The notes under the pieces are model-generated. The model was not told the DNA's origin and did not search any database. It saw only the letters and a program-made list of their open reading frames with translations. From positions 1-64,000 of the forward strand of contig NZ_JAPKND010000002.1 of NCBI RefSeq assembly GCF_026344035.1: DNA of 64,000 nt, read 5' to 3'. Shown here piece after piece: positions 1 through 7,056 of the stretch. The stretch is from Alcaligenes endophyticus. Lineage in GTDB: Bacteria; Pseudomonadota; Gammaproteobacteria; Burkholderiales; Burkholderiaceae_B. Numbering within the stretch: position 1 is the first letter of the stretch; every line of letters begins with the position of its first letter. Both the position numbers and the translations under genes were made by a program.

Positions 1-2
1 GT

Positions 3-92
3 AAGACAATGGCGGTTTTGACGCTATGGGCCGCATACAATGAGGGGGCTGGGAGCGATCAGTCTGTGATGGCTATTGGCAGGTGGGGATAG
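3..92 (+). CDS. 3' end of an unidentified phage gene (partial)
   Basis: An open frame enters from the left edge and stops at a TAG at 90-92, giving about 29 residues that end in the sequence AIGRWG. Two strong forward-strand terminators follow directly, which supports this being the end of a forward-strand transcription unit upstream of the lysis genes. The fragment is too short to assign. A tail or head-tail protein is possible by position only. The frame could also be fortuitous. Confidence 0.3.
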   Translation, partial: KTMAVLTLWAAYNEGAGSDQSVMAIGRWG

Positions 93-153
93 CTACGATT
101 TTTAATAACTTAGCGTTAGACAAAGCGTTGATGAAATCATTTGGGAATACCCA

Positions 154-175
154 GCCGCCTAGAGCGGTTTTTTTA
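154..175 (+). terminator. Intrinsic terminator 1 of a tandem pair
   Basis: A short GC hairpin (CCGC, 5-nt loop, GCGG) is followed by a run of seven T. It closes whatever phage gene ends at position 92, and a second terminator follows 8 bases later. Confidence 0.6.
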
Positions 176-182
176 CGTCTAC

Positions 183-203
183 AGCCCCTTACGGGGCTTT
201 TTT
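183..203 (+). terminator. Intrinsic terminator 2 of a tandem pair
   Basis: AGCCCC pairs with GGGGCT across a 4-nt loop and is followed by six T. With the hairpin just upstream it forms a tandem terminator that isolates the lysis cassette starting at 218 from upstream transcription. Confidence 0.75.
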
Positions 204-217
204 ATTGGGGGTAGCAA

Positions 218-454
218 ATGCCTCGTAAAGGAAGTTTTATGCGTGACGACATAGCGTTTCCAGTGACAACGGGCTCAGCAGTAGCGCTGTACGGCTGGAC
301 GCTTCAAGAGGTAGTGCTAATTCTATGGGCGCTGTATGTGCTGGTACTGATTGTGATCAAGCTGCCAGAGCTGACTATCGCCATGGTGCGTATCCGTGGG
401 TGCGTGCAGCGTCGGTGGATAGAGCTAAAAGGGGTATTTAATCGTGCGAAATAA
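218..454 (+). CDS. Small membrane protein, candidate phage holin
   Basis: This 78-residue protein has one clear hydrophobic stretch (about residues 28-52) followed by a basic C-terminal tail. It lies immediately upstream of the endolysin gene and overlaps it by 11 bases, which is the usual holin position in lysis cassettes. I see no sequence motif that proves holin function; the call rests on size, membrane segment and context. Two starts are possible: ATG at 218, preceded by a G-rich stretch, or ATG at 239, preceded by AAGGAAG at good spacing, which would give 71 residues. With a SAR endolysin next door, a pinholin-type role is conceivable but unproven. Confidence 0.55.
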   Translation: MPRKGSFMRDDIAFPVTTGSAVALYGWTLQEVVLILWALYVLVLIVIKLPELTIAMVRIRGCVQRRWIELKGVFNRAK

Positions 455-896
455 AATAGCTGGGGGTGTGCTGGCAGCAGCGATAACGCTAGTAGCAGCA
501 TGGGAGGGAAGGTCGTTGATAGCGTATGCGGATCCGGTAGGAATACCGACTATCTGTGAGGGCTACACGCATGGCGTCAAACTAGGGGATGTGGCCACCC
601 CTGAAAAGTGCGATCAGTTGACACAGCAAGAGGTGCAAAAGGCGCTAGTCGTTGTGGATCGCTCGGTACCACGACAATTACCTGACGGTATGCGCATCGC
701 GTTTGCAAGCTTTGTCTATAACGTGGGGGCAGGTGCATACCAGCAATCTACTTTATTAAGAAAGGTGCGTGCAGGTGACTACGCGGGCGCGTGTAATGAG
801 CTGCCGCGATGGGTGTATGCAGGAGGTCGAAAGCTACGCGGATTAGAGCGTAGACGTTACGCAGAGAGGGAAGTATGTCTATCAAGTCTGGGGTAA
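444..896 (+). CDS. SAR endolysin, glycoside hydrolase family 24 lysozyme
   Basis: This 150-residue phage lysozyme cleaves peptidoglycan glycan strands in the periplasm during lysis. The catalytic triad of the T4/P1/R21 group is visible with canonical spacing: Glu21, Asp30 and Thr36. Further conserved pieces are FVYNVGAG, STLLRK and the C-terminal RRYAEREVC, all as in the lambdoid phage 21 endolysin. Residues 4-19 form a weakly hydrophobic segment rich in Ala and Gly, typical of a signal-anchor-release domain. The enzyme is therefore probably exported by Sec, tethered inactive in the membrane, and released when the holin collapses the potential. The start is GTG at 444, overlapping the holin candidate; the 3' end overlaps Rz. 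Confidence 0.9.
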   Translation: MRNKIAGGVLAAAITLVAAWEGRSLIAYADPVGIPTICEGYTHGVKLGDVATPEKCDQLTQQEVQKALVVVDRSVPRQLPDGMRIAFASFVYNVGAGAYQQSTLLRKVRAGDYAGACNELPRWVYAGGRKLRGLERRRYAEREVCLSSLG

Positions 897-1354
897 TTGG
901 AGTCGCTATCGCAGCGGCTCTTTTTTTTGGTCTGCATATGTACGGAGCCAAGCAGTACAGCAAGGGTTACAAGCTGGCGCAGACGGAACACATGGCCGCT
1001 GTGGTGCAGGCAGAAAAGCAGGCGCGCAAGATTGAGCGTGAACTAACTGAAAAAATGGAGGTGTTAGATCGTGAGACTCAACAAAAGCTTGAGCAAGTCG
1101 CTATTGCTGAGCGTAGTGCTGCTGATGAGCGCGTGCGCAGCGCAGCCGAAGAATATGCAGCCCGCTATCGTAGAGCCACCGCGCTTGCCACAGCTACAGC
1201 AGAGCGCGAGGCAGCCGACACCGCCATCCGAATGTTTGCCGAGCTGCTTGGCGGGCTTGATGAGGCTGCGGAAGTCTACGCAGCAGAGGCTGACAGGCGA
1301 AGAATAGCAGGGCTGGCGTGTGAGGCGGCTTATGCTAACGCGCAGACGCAGTAA
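875..1354 (+). CDS. Rz-like i-spanin (inner membrane lysis protein)
   Basis: This 159-residue protein has an N-terminal membrane anchor (about residues 5-24) followed by a long charged, heptad-like helical region rich in Ala, Glu, Arg and Gln, the architecture of Rz inner-membrane spanins and of the DUF2514 group. Spanins fuse inner and outer membranes in the last step of Gram-negative lysis. The gene overlaps the endolysin by 22 bases. A second reading frame inside it (1071-1307) encodes a proline-containing lipoprotein, the matching Rz1 partner, which strongly supports the call. The C terminus (RRRIAGLACEAAY) has a decayed look-alike 150 bases downstream. Confidence 0.82.
   Translation: MSIKSGVIGVAIAAALFFGLHMYGAKQYSKGYKLAQTEHMAAVVQAEKQARKIERELTEKMEVLDRETQQKLEQVAIAERSAADERVRSAAEEYAARYRRATALATATAEREAADTAIRMFAELLGGLDEAAEVYAAEADRRRIAGLACEAAYANAQTQ
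1071..1307 (+). CDS. Rz1-like o-spanin lipoprotein nested inside Rz
   Basis: This 78-residue frame lies wholly within the Rz gene in the +1 frame. It begins with GTG and has a basic N terminus, a hydrophobic stretch and a lipobox ending at Cys21 (MSAC), so the product should be a lipoprotein. The mature part is proline-rich (EPPRLPQ, RQPTPPSE), as in Rz1 outer-membrane spanins. Nested Rz/Rz1 pairs are well known in lambdoid phages. The combination of lipobox, proline content and embedded position is unlikely by chance. The exact start codon is less certain than the identity. Confidence 0.75.
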   Translation: MRLNKSLSKSLLLSVVLLMSACAAQPKNMQPAIVEPPRLPQLQQSARQPTPPSECLPSCLAGLMRLRKSTQQRLTGEE

Positions 1355-1472
1355 ATATTGCGCAGCAGTACAAAAGCCGTTTCAGTAGCAATAGTATGCA
1401 TAGATAGATGCAACGCCGATGCGGGTATTACTGCACGTAGAGGCTAAAGCCGATATCTGTGGGAGCCTATGC

Positions 1473-1532
1473 GTAGCAACTGGCATGCGAAGGATCGGCG
1501 GTTTAGCGCGCGAGGCAGCATACAATGAGGTT
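1473..1532 (+). pseudogene. Decayed fragment resembling the Rz C terminus
   Basis: In one forward frame the stretch 1488-1529 reads RRIGGLAREAAYNE, closely resembling the end of the intact Rz gene about 150 bases upstream (RRRIAGLACEAAY). No plausible complete gene surrounds it, so it looks like a leftover of a duplicated or recombined spanin gene. The similarity is short and was judged by eye. The rest of the 1355-1832 gap is AT-rich and contains only the repeats and terminator listed separately. Confidence 0.4.
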
Positions 1533-1565
1533 AAGGGGCGTTGCCGGATGCAGATACATAAAAAA

Positions 1566-1803
1566 TCAAAATACAATCAAAAAATAAAGCTAATGAATTT
1601 GAAAGGTAATTACGAAATTTTGCCGCGCGGTCAAAACATAATCAAAAAATAGAATTCTAAAATAATGTTGAAAATCAATAAGATAGTTTTTTTTGAGGGG
1701 GGCGTGGAGTGGCTGCTCAAAGTTCGATCAAAAGATTATGAGAGCGGATGAGGGGTGATGCGCAAGAAAAAAGCCGCGCTCAATCAAAACATGATCAAAA
1801 AGT
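1566..1803. repeat. Three copies of a 20-bp AT-rich repeat
   Basis: Near-identical 20-mers occur at 1566-1585, 1631-1650 and 1784-1803. The second reads TCAAAACATAATCAAAAAAT; the third differs from it at two positions and the first at three. Each is a double TCAAAA motif. A looser half-copy lies near 1728. Copy 2 is preceded by a GCCGCGC-like run and copy 3 sits in the loop of the terminator hairpin at 1766-1810. Function is unknown: a phage repressor or integration/excision factor binding array, or relics of a recombined region, are possibilities. Confidence 0.6.
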
Positions 1804-1810
1804 GCGCGGC
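1766..1810 (-). terminator. Terminator of the reverse-strand AlbA_2/ATPase gene
   Basis: On the reverse strand GCCGCGC and GCGCGGC form a perfect 7-bp stem (1804-1810 with 1773-1779) followed by six T. It begins 22 bases after the stop codon of the gene ending at 1833. The loop is long (about 24 nt) and contains one copy of the 20-bp repeat. Confidence 0.6.
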
Positions 1811-1832
1811 GAGTTGTTTTCTGCTACTGGGG

Positions 1833-3287
1833 TTACGCCCAGGATGGAATGTAGCCTGCTCGCGGGCGTTCTGGATCAGCGGGTTTGATGAGGCCAGCTG
1901 AAACGGCTTTGTTGATCACTTTGCTTGCTTGGGCCGCATTTTGAGGCTGGATGCCGAGTCTTGCGCAGAGAGTATTGTTTTTCATCTTTTCACCGCTGAG
2001 GACTTTGAGAACAGCATGGAAGTAGCAGGAGCGAATCCTCTCTTCATCGGTCATTTCGGCAAAACTTCTTGGGCCATAAAGAATTACTCTCGTGGAGTCT
2101 TCAGCAGCCAAGAACAGAGGAGCAGGGAGTTGGAAAATCTCAGCTTGTGTTAGAACCTTATCTAATCCGCTGCCCTGTTCTTCGCAGAACTTCATCCTTC
2201 GCATCAAAGCAGCCAAGGCCTCATTGCGCGATCTTGGAGGAAGATCCACCATTCTGTCTGCCTGCATAAGAGGAACGCCAGGGTTGCTAATTTCTAGCCT
2301 GTCTTCAAAGAGTTCAATCAGTGGGCCTGCCCCCCTAATGGACATGTCTTGGTGAATCAGCGCATTTGCAACCAGTTCACGTATTGCGAGCTCAGGAAAT
2401 AGTGGATGAGATTCACGTAGGGCTTCGCCAATATGTTCATTAGTGGGAAGGAGGCCGTTTATAAAGCTGACGAGACCTTCAAATCCAACGGCATATCCCT
2501 TTTGGCCATCTAGTCTATGACTAACTGTGGCCGCCCTGTTTTTCCCTTTGTATGCAACAAACCGCACTCCCTTTCTTTCTATAGCAGAGCCGAACTTGCT
2601 CAGTTGGTAGGCGAATAAAACAGCACCTAGGTTGGTTATATCCCAAGAGTTTTTATTCCCCTTTTTTATCAGGCGGTCTGCATTGAGATGCTCCAATATT
2701 GCAGTTCTTCCTTCGGGGAGTCTCTGACCGGTATAGCGGAAGTAGCTGGCATAATCCAAGAAGTCTAAAACGTCATCATCGGAAACTCTAGATATAGCCG
2801 GTTCGTTTTCCCATTGGTAAGTGCGTAATTTGTTTAACAGTAGTTGGTAACGCTCACTATAGTCCGTAAGCTTCGGCGTGGCGCTACCTATTCTAATATA
2901 AGGGGTTTCTTCAAATAAAACAGGAGATCCAGATGCTGCGGGAATTTCAAGAATTACCACTCGCTTATCTTCATAGGTGACAGTTTTAAACTCAAAAGCG
3001 ATACTAGGCTTTAGCCTCTGAGCAAGCCACATAGGCAGCACCATTCCGCCAACTTTCTTGGTTTCGGGCTGAAAGGTGGTCCCAACAATTTTCTTGGTTT
3101 CGTCTTCGATCCCCCATACCAAGTAGCTGTAATCGGTATCTCTGGAGCGGGCAGCATTCGATAAGGCCGAGCAACGCTTTCCGATCATCGCCGGATCGGT
3201 GTTGTTTTGCTTGAACTCCAGCCAAAATGTTTCATCGTGCTGCAGAAGCAGCTCGTTGAGAAGGGTGGTGTCGCGTGCGTTTGTCAT
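1833..3287 (-). CDS. Schlafen/AlbA_2 and GHKL ATP-binding domain protein (prophage cargo)
   Basis: This 484-residue protein is of the type often annotated as putative transcriptional regulator or ATP-binding protein. The N terminus (about residues 15-140) is an AlbA_2/Schlafen AlbA-like domain with the acidic and lysine residues of WLEFK (Glu24, Lys26) and a following YLVWGIED strand. The central part (about 290-350) contains a GHKL-like ATP-binding fold with the N-box region ELVANALIHQD and a later ISNPG turn. A winged-helix-like segment may end the protein. Schlafen-type domains in other proteins cleave or bind RNA, but no activity can be inferred here. The gene has its own terminator and lies between lysis genes and integrase, a usual position for prophage cargo, so a phage-defence or superinfection role is an attractive inference without direct evidence. 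Confidence 0.7.
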   Translation of the reverse strand: MTNARDTTLLNELLLQHDETFWLEFKQNNTDPAMIGKRCSALSNAARSRDTDYSYLVWGIEDETKKIVGTTFQPETKKVGGMVLPMWLAQRLKPSIAFEFKTVTYEDKRVVILEIPAASGSPVLFEETPYIRIGSATPKLTDYSERYQLLLNKLRTYQWENEPAISRVSDDDVLDFLDYASYFRYTGQRLPEGRTAILEHLNADRLIKKGNKNSWDITNLGAVLFAYQLSKFGSAIERKGVRFVAYKGKNRAATVSHRLDGQKGYAVGFEGLVSFINGLLPTNEHIGEALRESHPLFPELAIRELVANALIHQDMSIRGAGPLIELFEDRLEISNPGVPLMQADRMVDLPPRSRNEALAALMRRMKFCEEQGSGLDKVLTQAEIFQLPAPLFLAAEDSTRVILYGPRSFAEMTDEERIRSCYFHAVLKVLSGEKMKNNTLCARLGIQPQNAAQASKVINKAVSAGLIKPADPERPRAGYIPSWA

Positions 3288-3444
3288 ATTAAGAAAAGAA
3301 AAGCCTATGAAGTCTCATTGTAAGTCATACGCAGAAAGCAGTTAGGCAGATGAGTTTTGAATATGTAAGTAGCCGCTAGCTAAATGTGGTAGTAATGTTG
3401 CTTGCTGGGCGGTTGTGAGGTGCATTGAAAATAGATGGAATGGG

Positions 3445-3470
3445 CAAAAAAGCCCGCTCAATGGCGGGCT
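3445..3470 (-). terminator. Terminator of the integrase gene
   Basis: On the reverse strand AGCCCGC pairs with GCGGGCT over a 6-nt loop and is followed by six T, immediately after the integrase stop codon. It separates integrase from the downstream reverse-strand gene. Confidence 0.8.
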
Positions 3471-3474
3471 ATGG

Positions 3475-4470
3475 TTATCCGAGAAGATCGGCTAATGTAG
3501 ACGCATGCGGGTTGTAGTAGACCATAGCCATTTTTGGATCTGCCCAGCCGAAAATCTTACACAAATCCAAGACACTTACTTTTTTAGACAGTATCGTTGC
3601 CGCTGTGTGTCGCGTGTCGTGCCACGTAAACCCCTCCAGCCCAGCTCGTTGTCTGTACTTCCTGAATAACGCATCTAGGCTAGCGGCTTTGACCCCGAAC
3701 ACTAGTTCTTCATCCCATCCTCGCATCCTGTTTAGTAGTTTTATGGCTTTATTAGAAAGAGGGACGTCACGGGGGCGGTTTGATTTTGTTGTGGGCAAAT
3801 GCACGTGCCTGTCATGCACTTGGTCCCAGCGCATTGATGTTAATTCACCGGCGCGCATTCCAGTTCGCAATGCAAGCATCATGCACACAGAGACGGCTTG
3901 GCCAAATGAGTTTGGTCGCCCTTTAGGCGTGTAGTGCATTTGGCGTAGCATGCGCTTAATTTCCCACCAGAGAAGAACCCGTTCGCGGTGCTTGGGCTCT
4001 GAGGGTTTGCGAATGTCGCTGCAGGGATTGTTGTCTGTCCAGCCCCATTCTATTCGAGCGTGAACAAAGACTGCTGATAGTAAGCCTAGCTCGCGCAATA
4101 CAGTACCAGGGGATACAGTACTAAGGCGGGAATCACGGAAGTCGGCAATATGCTTGTTTGTGACGCTAAGTAGCGGCAGATCAAGCGGTAATTTATAGCC
4201 CTCAAAAGCTGATAGACGTAACTTTTCCCAGCGCTCACCTTTTCGCGTGGGCGAGACCTCGGCTGCATAGCGTCTGAGTGCGCAACGTAGAGAGTGCTTA
4301 AGCCTTGGGTCTGCCTGTAGCTCGGCCCTGATTTGCTCTTCTCGTTGAACCCCCCATATTTGAGCATCACGCTTTGTTGAAAACGTTTTGCTTTCTCTGA
4401 TGGTTTGGCCGTTGACGGTGATTTTTATCTGGGCTCGATAGCCAGACTGATGTTTTGTGATGCTTGCCAT
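3475..4470 (-). CDS. Phage tyrosine recombinase (integrase)
   Basis: This 331-residue site-specific recombinase catalyses integration and excision of the prophage. The catalytic signature is complete: the first arginine in LRTGMRAGELTSMRW, the HDTRH box, and the nucleophilic tyrosine in MVYYNPH near the C terminus. The N-terminal part has an arm-binding-like domain (Arg/Lys-rich, residues 1-70) and a core-binding helical region. I start at the ATG at 4470 (MASITKHQSG); a longer frame from a TTG at 4554 exists but its extension is not integrase-like. The gene ends at its own terminator and starts about 150 bases from the 3' end of tRNA-Thr, the likely attachment site. Confidence 0.92.
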   Translation of the reverse strand: MASITKHQSGYRAQIKITVNGQTIRESKTFSTKRDAQIWGVQREEQIRAELQADPRLKHSLRCALRRYAAEVSPTRKGERWEKLRLSAFEGYKLPLDLPLLSVTNKHIADFRDSRLSTVSPGTVLRELGLLSAVFVHARIEWGWTDNNPCSDIRKPSEPKHRERVLLWWEIKRMLRQMHYTPKGRPNSFGQAVSVCMMLALRTGMRAGELTSMRWDQVHDRHVHLPTTKSNRPRDVPLSNKAIKLLNRMRGWDEELVFGVKAASLDALFRKYRQRAGLEGFTWHDTRHTAATILSKKVSVLDLCKIFGWADPKMAMVYYNPHASTLADLLG

Positions 4471-4621
4471 ATCCGTACTTGTGGGGCTTTGTGTGGGGCC
4501 TTTATGGGGCTTACACTGTTGATTAAGTGCGGATAGACTACCAAATAGGCGCAAGGCTTAAAAGCTAACCTATTGATATTGCTGATTATTGAGCCTCAAC
4601 GCTCAATAAGAATAACTAAGG

Positions 4622-4697
4622 TGGTGCCGCTTGCCGGAATCGAACTGGCGACCTTTTCATTACGAATGAACTGCTCTACCAACTGAGCTAAAGCGGC
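4622..4697 (-). tRNA. tRNA-Thr (anticodon CGT), likely prophage attachment site
   Basis: The reverse strand gives a full cloverleaf of 76 nt with encoded CCA. The acceptor arms GCCGCTT/AAGCGGC pair perfectly, the TTCGATTC T-arm is present, and the anticodon loop TTCGTAA reads CGT, for threonine ACG codons. The 3' end faces the integrase, so the prophage probably integrated into the 3' part of this gene while restoring it. The matching second att copy would be left of the window. Confidence 0.95.
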
Positions 4698-4827
4698 TTG
4701 TAGATGGGGACGCAGTGCTGAGTTTTTGCATCAACTGCAGGTGGACCCAGCGTTACGCTTCCCAAAGAAAAAATTATACTAATGCTAAGCTGGGTGTGTA
4801 AATTATTTTTTGGCGCAAGGAGTAGTT

Positions 4828-5202
4828 ATGTTGTTAGTGAAAGTGTGTTTGCTATTGGCGGCCTTTGTGCCTTTATTGTCGGCTGTCGCGGCGAAAGCGG
4901 GGGCTAAGGGTTTTACAAATAAAGAGCCTCGTCCCTGGTTAGCCAGTTTAGGCGGATGGCGGGCTAGAGCTCACGCGGCGCAAGCGAATGCTTTTGAGGC
5001 CTTACCTTTTTTTTATGGGGCGGTATTGTTAGCGTTATGGAGTGGGGCGCAGGCCGCTACTCTGGCAGGCTTAATGGTGGCGTGGCTGATATTGCGAGTG
5101 TTGTATTTGTTGGCGTATATCGCTGATAAAGATCGGATACGTTCGTTGATTTGGTTCTTGTCCTTAGTGGTCACGATCAGAATTTTATTTTTGGGCGCTT
5201 GA
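4828..5202 (+). CDS. MAPEG family integral membrane protein
   Basis: This 124-residue protein has four predicted membrane segments and the MAPEG family pattern: a basic loop after the first helix (NKEPRPWL), then RARAHAAQANAFEALPFF, where the Asn/Glu/Arg residues are typical of the glutathione-binding region of this family. Bacterial members are mostly uncharacterised; eukaryotic relatives act in eicosanoid and glutathione metabolism, so no reaction is proposed. The start at 4828 is chosen for the AAGGAG ribosome site 6 bases upstream; an earlier TTG at 4810 lacks support. It is the first host gene outside the prophage and converges with the AI-2E family gene. Confidence 0.8.
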   Translation: MLLVKVCLLLAAFVPLLSAVAAKAGAKGFTNKEPRPWLASLGGWRARAHAAQANAFEALPFFYGAVLLALWSGAQAATLAGLMVAWLILRVLYLLAYIADKDRIRSLIWFLSLVVTIRILFLGA

Positions 5203-5209
5203 CGGTAAG

Positions 5210-5242
5210 CGGATGACGCACCAGCAGCGAGTGTGTCATCCG
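5210..5242. terminator. Bidirectional terminator hairpin between convergent genes
   Basis: A 12-bp stem (5210-5221 with 5231-5242, one G-U pair, 9-nt loop) lies in the 47-bp gap between the converging MAPEG and AI-2E family genes. The flanking T-tracts are short, so its efficiency is uncertain. Confidence 0.6.
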
Positions 5243-5249
5243 GCTTTGC

Positions 5250-6335
5250 TTAACGCTCGTGCTCAGAGTGATTGAGTTCGGCTCGAGCTCGGATGGCTGA
5301 GGGAAAAAGATCCCAGCAAGCCATAAAAATGGCAGCAATCAGTGGGCCTATGACAAAACCATTAAGACCAAAAATAGATAGACCACCTAAGGTTGAAATT
5401 AAAATAATGTAGTCAGGAATTTTGGTGTCTTTGCCGACAAGCAAAGGGCGCAATACGTTATCGACCAGACCGATAACAAAGATGCCAAACGAGGTCAGCA
5501 CGATACCTTCAAACAATTGTCCGGCTACAAAAAAGTAAATAGCGACGGGTGCCCAGATAAGAGAGGCGCCCACGGCGGGTAGTAGCGAGAGTATGGCCAT
5601 GAGTACCCCCCAGAATAATGCTCCTTGGATATCTAAGAACCAAAAAATTATTCCCCCTAGAGCCCCTTGCGTGGCTGCAACGGCGATATTTCCTTTAATG
5701 GTAGCGCGTACTACTGTGGTGAGTTTACGAAATAGATGTGTTTTGTGATCTTCTCCCAAGGGGATGAGCTCACGGCAGTGACGCCCAAGCTCCACGCCGT
5801 CACGCAAAAGAAAGAACAGCATGTACAGCATGATGCCTAAGCTAACAATAAATTGAAACGTATTTTGCCCAAGATTCAACGCTTGTTTGGTCAGTGCTTG
5901 ACCGCTTTCTAAGACAAAACGAGAGAATTTTTGTTGGAGATCGCTGAGGCTTTCTACCCCAATATGTTGCAACAAAGTATGCGCGCTTTGCGGTAAGGCA
6001 TTGAGAATTTGTTGCAGATAAGCGCCAGGGTTAAGTTGCCCGCTGTCTATTTCTTGATAGAGCTCGGCAATTTGTTGGATAACCGAGCCTGTAATCAAAA
6101 TAACGGGAATGATGACGATTAAGATAATGATGAGTAAGGTGATGAGTGCTGACAGAGAGCGTCTGCCTTGGGTTTTCGCCAGCAGGTGGCGCTGTACAGG
6201 GGCAAATAAAATCGCCAATACGACTCCCCAAAATACTGCGCCATAGAAAGGCAGCAGTATCCAGGCAAAGGCCAGTGACACTAAGGTAAGAAGAATGAGA
6301 AAGCTACGAAATTGCAAAATGGCTTTAGTGTTCAT
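5250..6335 (-). CDS. AI-2E family transporter (PerM/YdiK-type permease)
   Basis: This 361-residue inner-membrane protein has about eight hydrophobic helices, including an N-terminal pair and a C-terminal block with ILSLLPAVGASLIWAPVA and the VDNVLRPLLVGK segment typical of the AI-2E exporter superfamily. Some family members export autoinducer-2 (TqsA), others are Na+/H+ antiporters or have no known substrate, so the substrate is left open. The start is the second ATG (6335), which has AGGA at 6-base spacing; the first ATG overlaps that site. It is monocistronic, convergent with the MAPEG gene. Confidence 0.85.
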   Translation of the reverse strand: MNTKAILQFRSFLILLTLVSLAFAWILLPFYGAVFWGVVLAILFAPVQRHLLAKTQGRRSLSALITLLIIILIVIIPVILITGSVIQQIAELYQEIDSGQLNPGAYLQQILNALPQSAHTLLQHIGVESLSDLQQKFSRFVLESGQALTKQALNLGQNTFQFIVSLGIMLYMLFFLLRDGVELGRHCRELIPLGEDHKTHLFRKLTTVVRATIKGNIAVAATQGALGGIIFWFLDIQGALFWGVLMAILSLLPAVGASLIWAPVAIYFFVAGQLFEGIVLTSFGIFVIGLVDNVLRPLLVGKDTKIPDYIILISTLGGLSIFGLNGFVIGPLIAAIFMACWDLFPSAIRARAELNHSEHER

Positions 6336-6640
6336 GACCATTCCTACATAAACAGGTGTGGGCAGATTGTAAGGTGATTCTGGGCTGGCGGAACGTTACT
6401 TACAACTTGTTTTGCTTCTCGGAGTAGGTGGCAGTGGACGGATGTACATGCTGTCACGGGAAGTCGATTTGGTAGGGTGTAGGTCTTTTCTTTGAAAAAC
6501 AGTGGACTCAGATGAGGATTTCCATCAAAAATCAGTGAGCAGACTGTAACGAAGAGAGTTGTGACGCTGTAAGGCTTAGAGCTTTGCAGCACCTGTACAT
6601 TGTGGGAAGACGATTCATAACAGTATTCAAATGATCACGT

Positions 6641-6769
6641 TTACAGAATAAGCCATGAAAGCAGATTACCCACACCAAAGTATAAGGCAACAATTATGAC
6701 AAGGGAGAGGGCGACCACCATAATGTAATACATGGCTTTAAAGAGCAGTTTTTTTAGAAAGATCATCAT
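6641..6769 (-). CDS. Possible 42-residue small membrane protein
   Basis: Between the AI-2E family gene and tRNA-Asn the reverse strand encodes MMIFLKKLLFKAM followed by a strongly hydrophobic helix and a stop. The pattern of a short basic, amphipathic head and a single membrane segment is what real small membrane proteins look like, and the frame is uninterrupted. No convincing ribosome site precedes either ATG, and I recognise no family. The rest of the gap 6336-6968 (about 300 bp on the left, 155 bp on the right) shows nothing else except the terminator at 6926-6959. Confidence 0.4.
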   Translation of the reverse strand: MMIFLKKLLFKAMYYIMVVALSLVIIVALYFGVGNLLSWLIL

Positions 6770-6925
6770 GCAATCAAAATCAAATAGTACTAATGTAGAC
6801 GTGATGTGACTGTTACGCAGCTTGAAGGAGGGGCGTTGTCAGATTGGATATGGTGTGTAACTATACACATGTTAATGCCAGTCCTCGTGTGAAGTAGATC
6901 AATCATGGCACGCTGCTTAGCACTT

Positions 6926-6959
6926 AAAAAAAAAGCCCAGCTAACTAATTAGCTGGGCT
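6926..6959 (-). terminator. Terminator of the first tRNA-Asn
   Basis: On the reverse strand a perfect 10-bp stem AGCCCAGCTA/TAGCTGGGCT with a 6-nt loop is followed by about nine T, starting 10 bases after the tRNA 3' end. Confidence 0.9.
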
Positions 6960-6968
6960 TTAGAATTT

Positions 6969-7044
6969 TGGCTCCCCGAACAGGGCTCGAACCTGTGACC
7001 TGCGGATTAACAGTCCGTCGCTCTACCGACTGAGCTATCGGGGA
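6969..7044 (-). tRNA. tRNA-Asn (anticodon GTT), copy 1
   Basis: This is a 76-nt cloverleaf with encoded CCA. The acceptor stem TCCCCGA/TCGGGGA pairs fully, the anticodon loop CTGTTAA reads GTT, and the T-arm carries GTTCGAGCC. It is the same gene as the tRNA at 16265-16340 except for one acceptor-stem base, and lies in the same orientation. The two copies bracket the kdp locus. It has a near-consensus promoter and its own terminator. Confidence 0.95.
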
Positions 7045-7056
7045 AAGAAGACCGTA

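Larger units (their letters stand above)
1..4621. mobile_element. Right-hand end of a prophage, integrated at tRNA-Thr
   Basis: This stretch carries a phage lysis cassette (holin candidate, SAR endolysin, Rz/Rz1 spanins) on the forward strand and a tyrosine integrase on the reverse strand that abuts the 3' end of a tRNA-Thr gene. Integrase next to a tRNA 3' end is the standard layout of a tRNA-targeted prophage, with the tRNA end serving as one attachment site. The left part of the element, including structural genes and the other attachment site, lies outside the window. Whether the prophage is still inducible cannot be judged. The boundary at 4621 is inferred from the tRNA end and was not established by finding a second att copy. 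Confidence 0.75.

Noticed and set aside
304-501. Reverse-strand frames overlapping the lysis genes and other long antisense frames in the flagellar block
   Set aside because: They lie opposite well-supported genes, have no ribosome sites or family features, and are explained as shadows of codon use.
1382-1830. A functional gene of 77 residues at 1419-1652
   Set aside because: Only the short Rz-like part has protein character; the rest is AT-rich repeat DNA read by chance.
6344-6592. 82-residue reverse-strand frame upstream of the AI-2E family gene
   Set aside because: No domain, no ribosome site, odd composition and no context; treated as chance.
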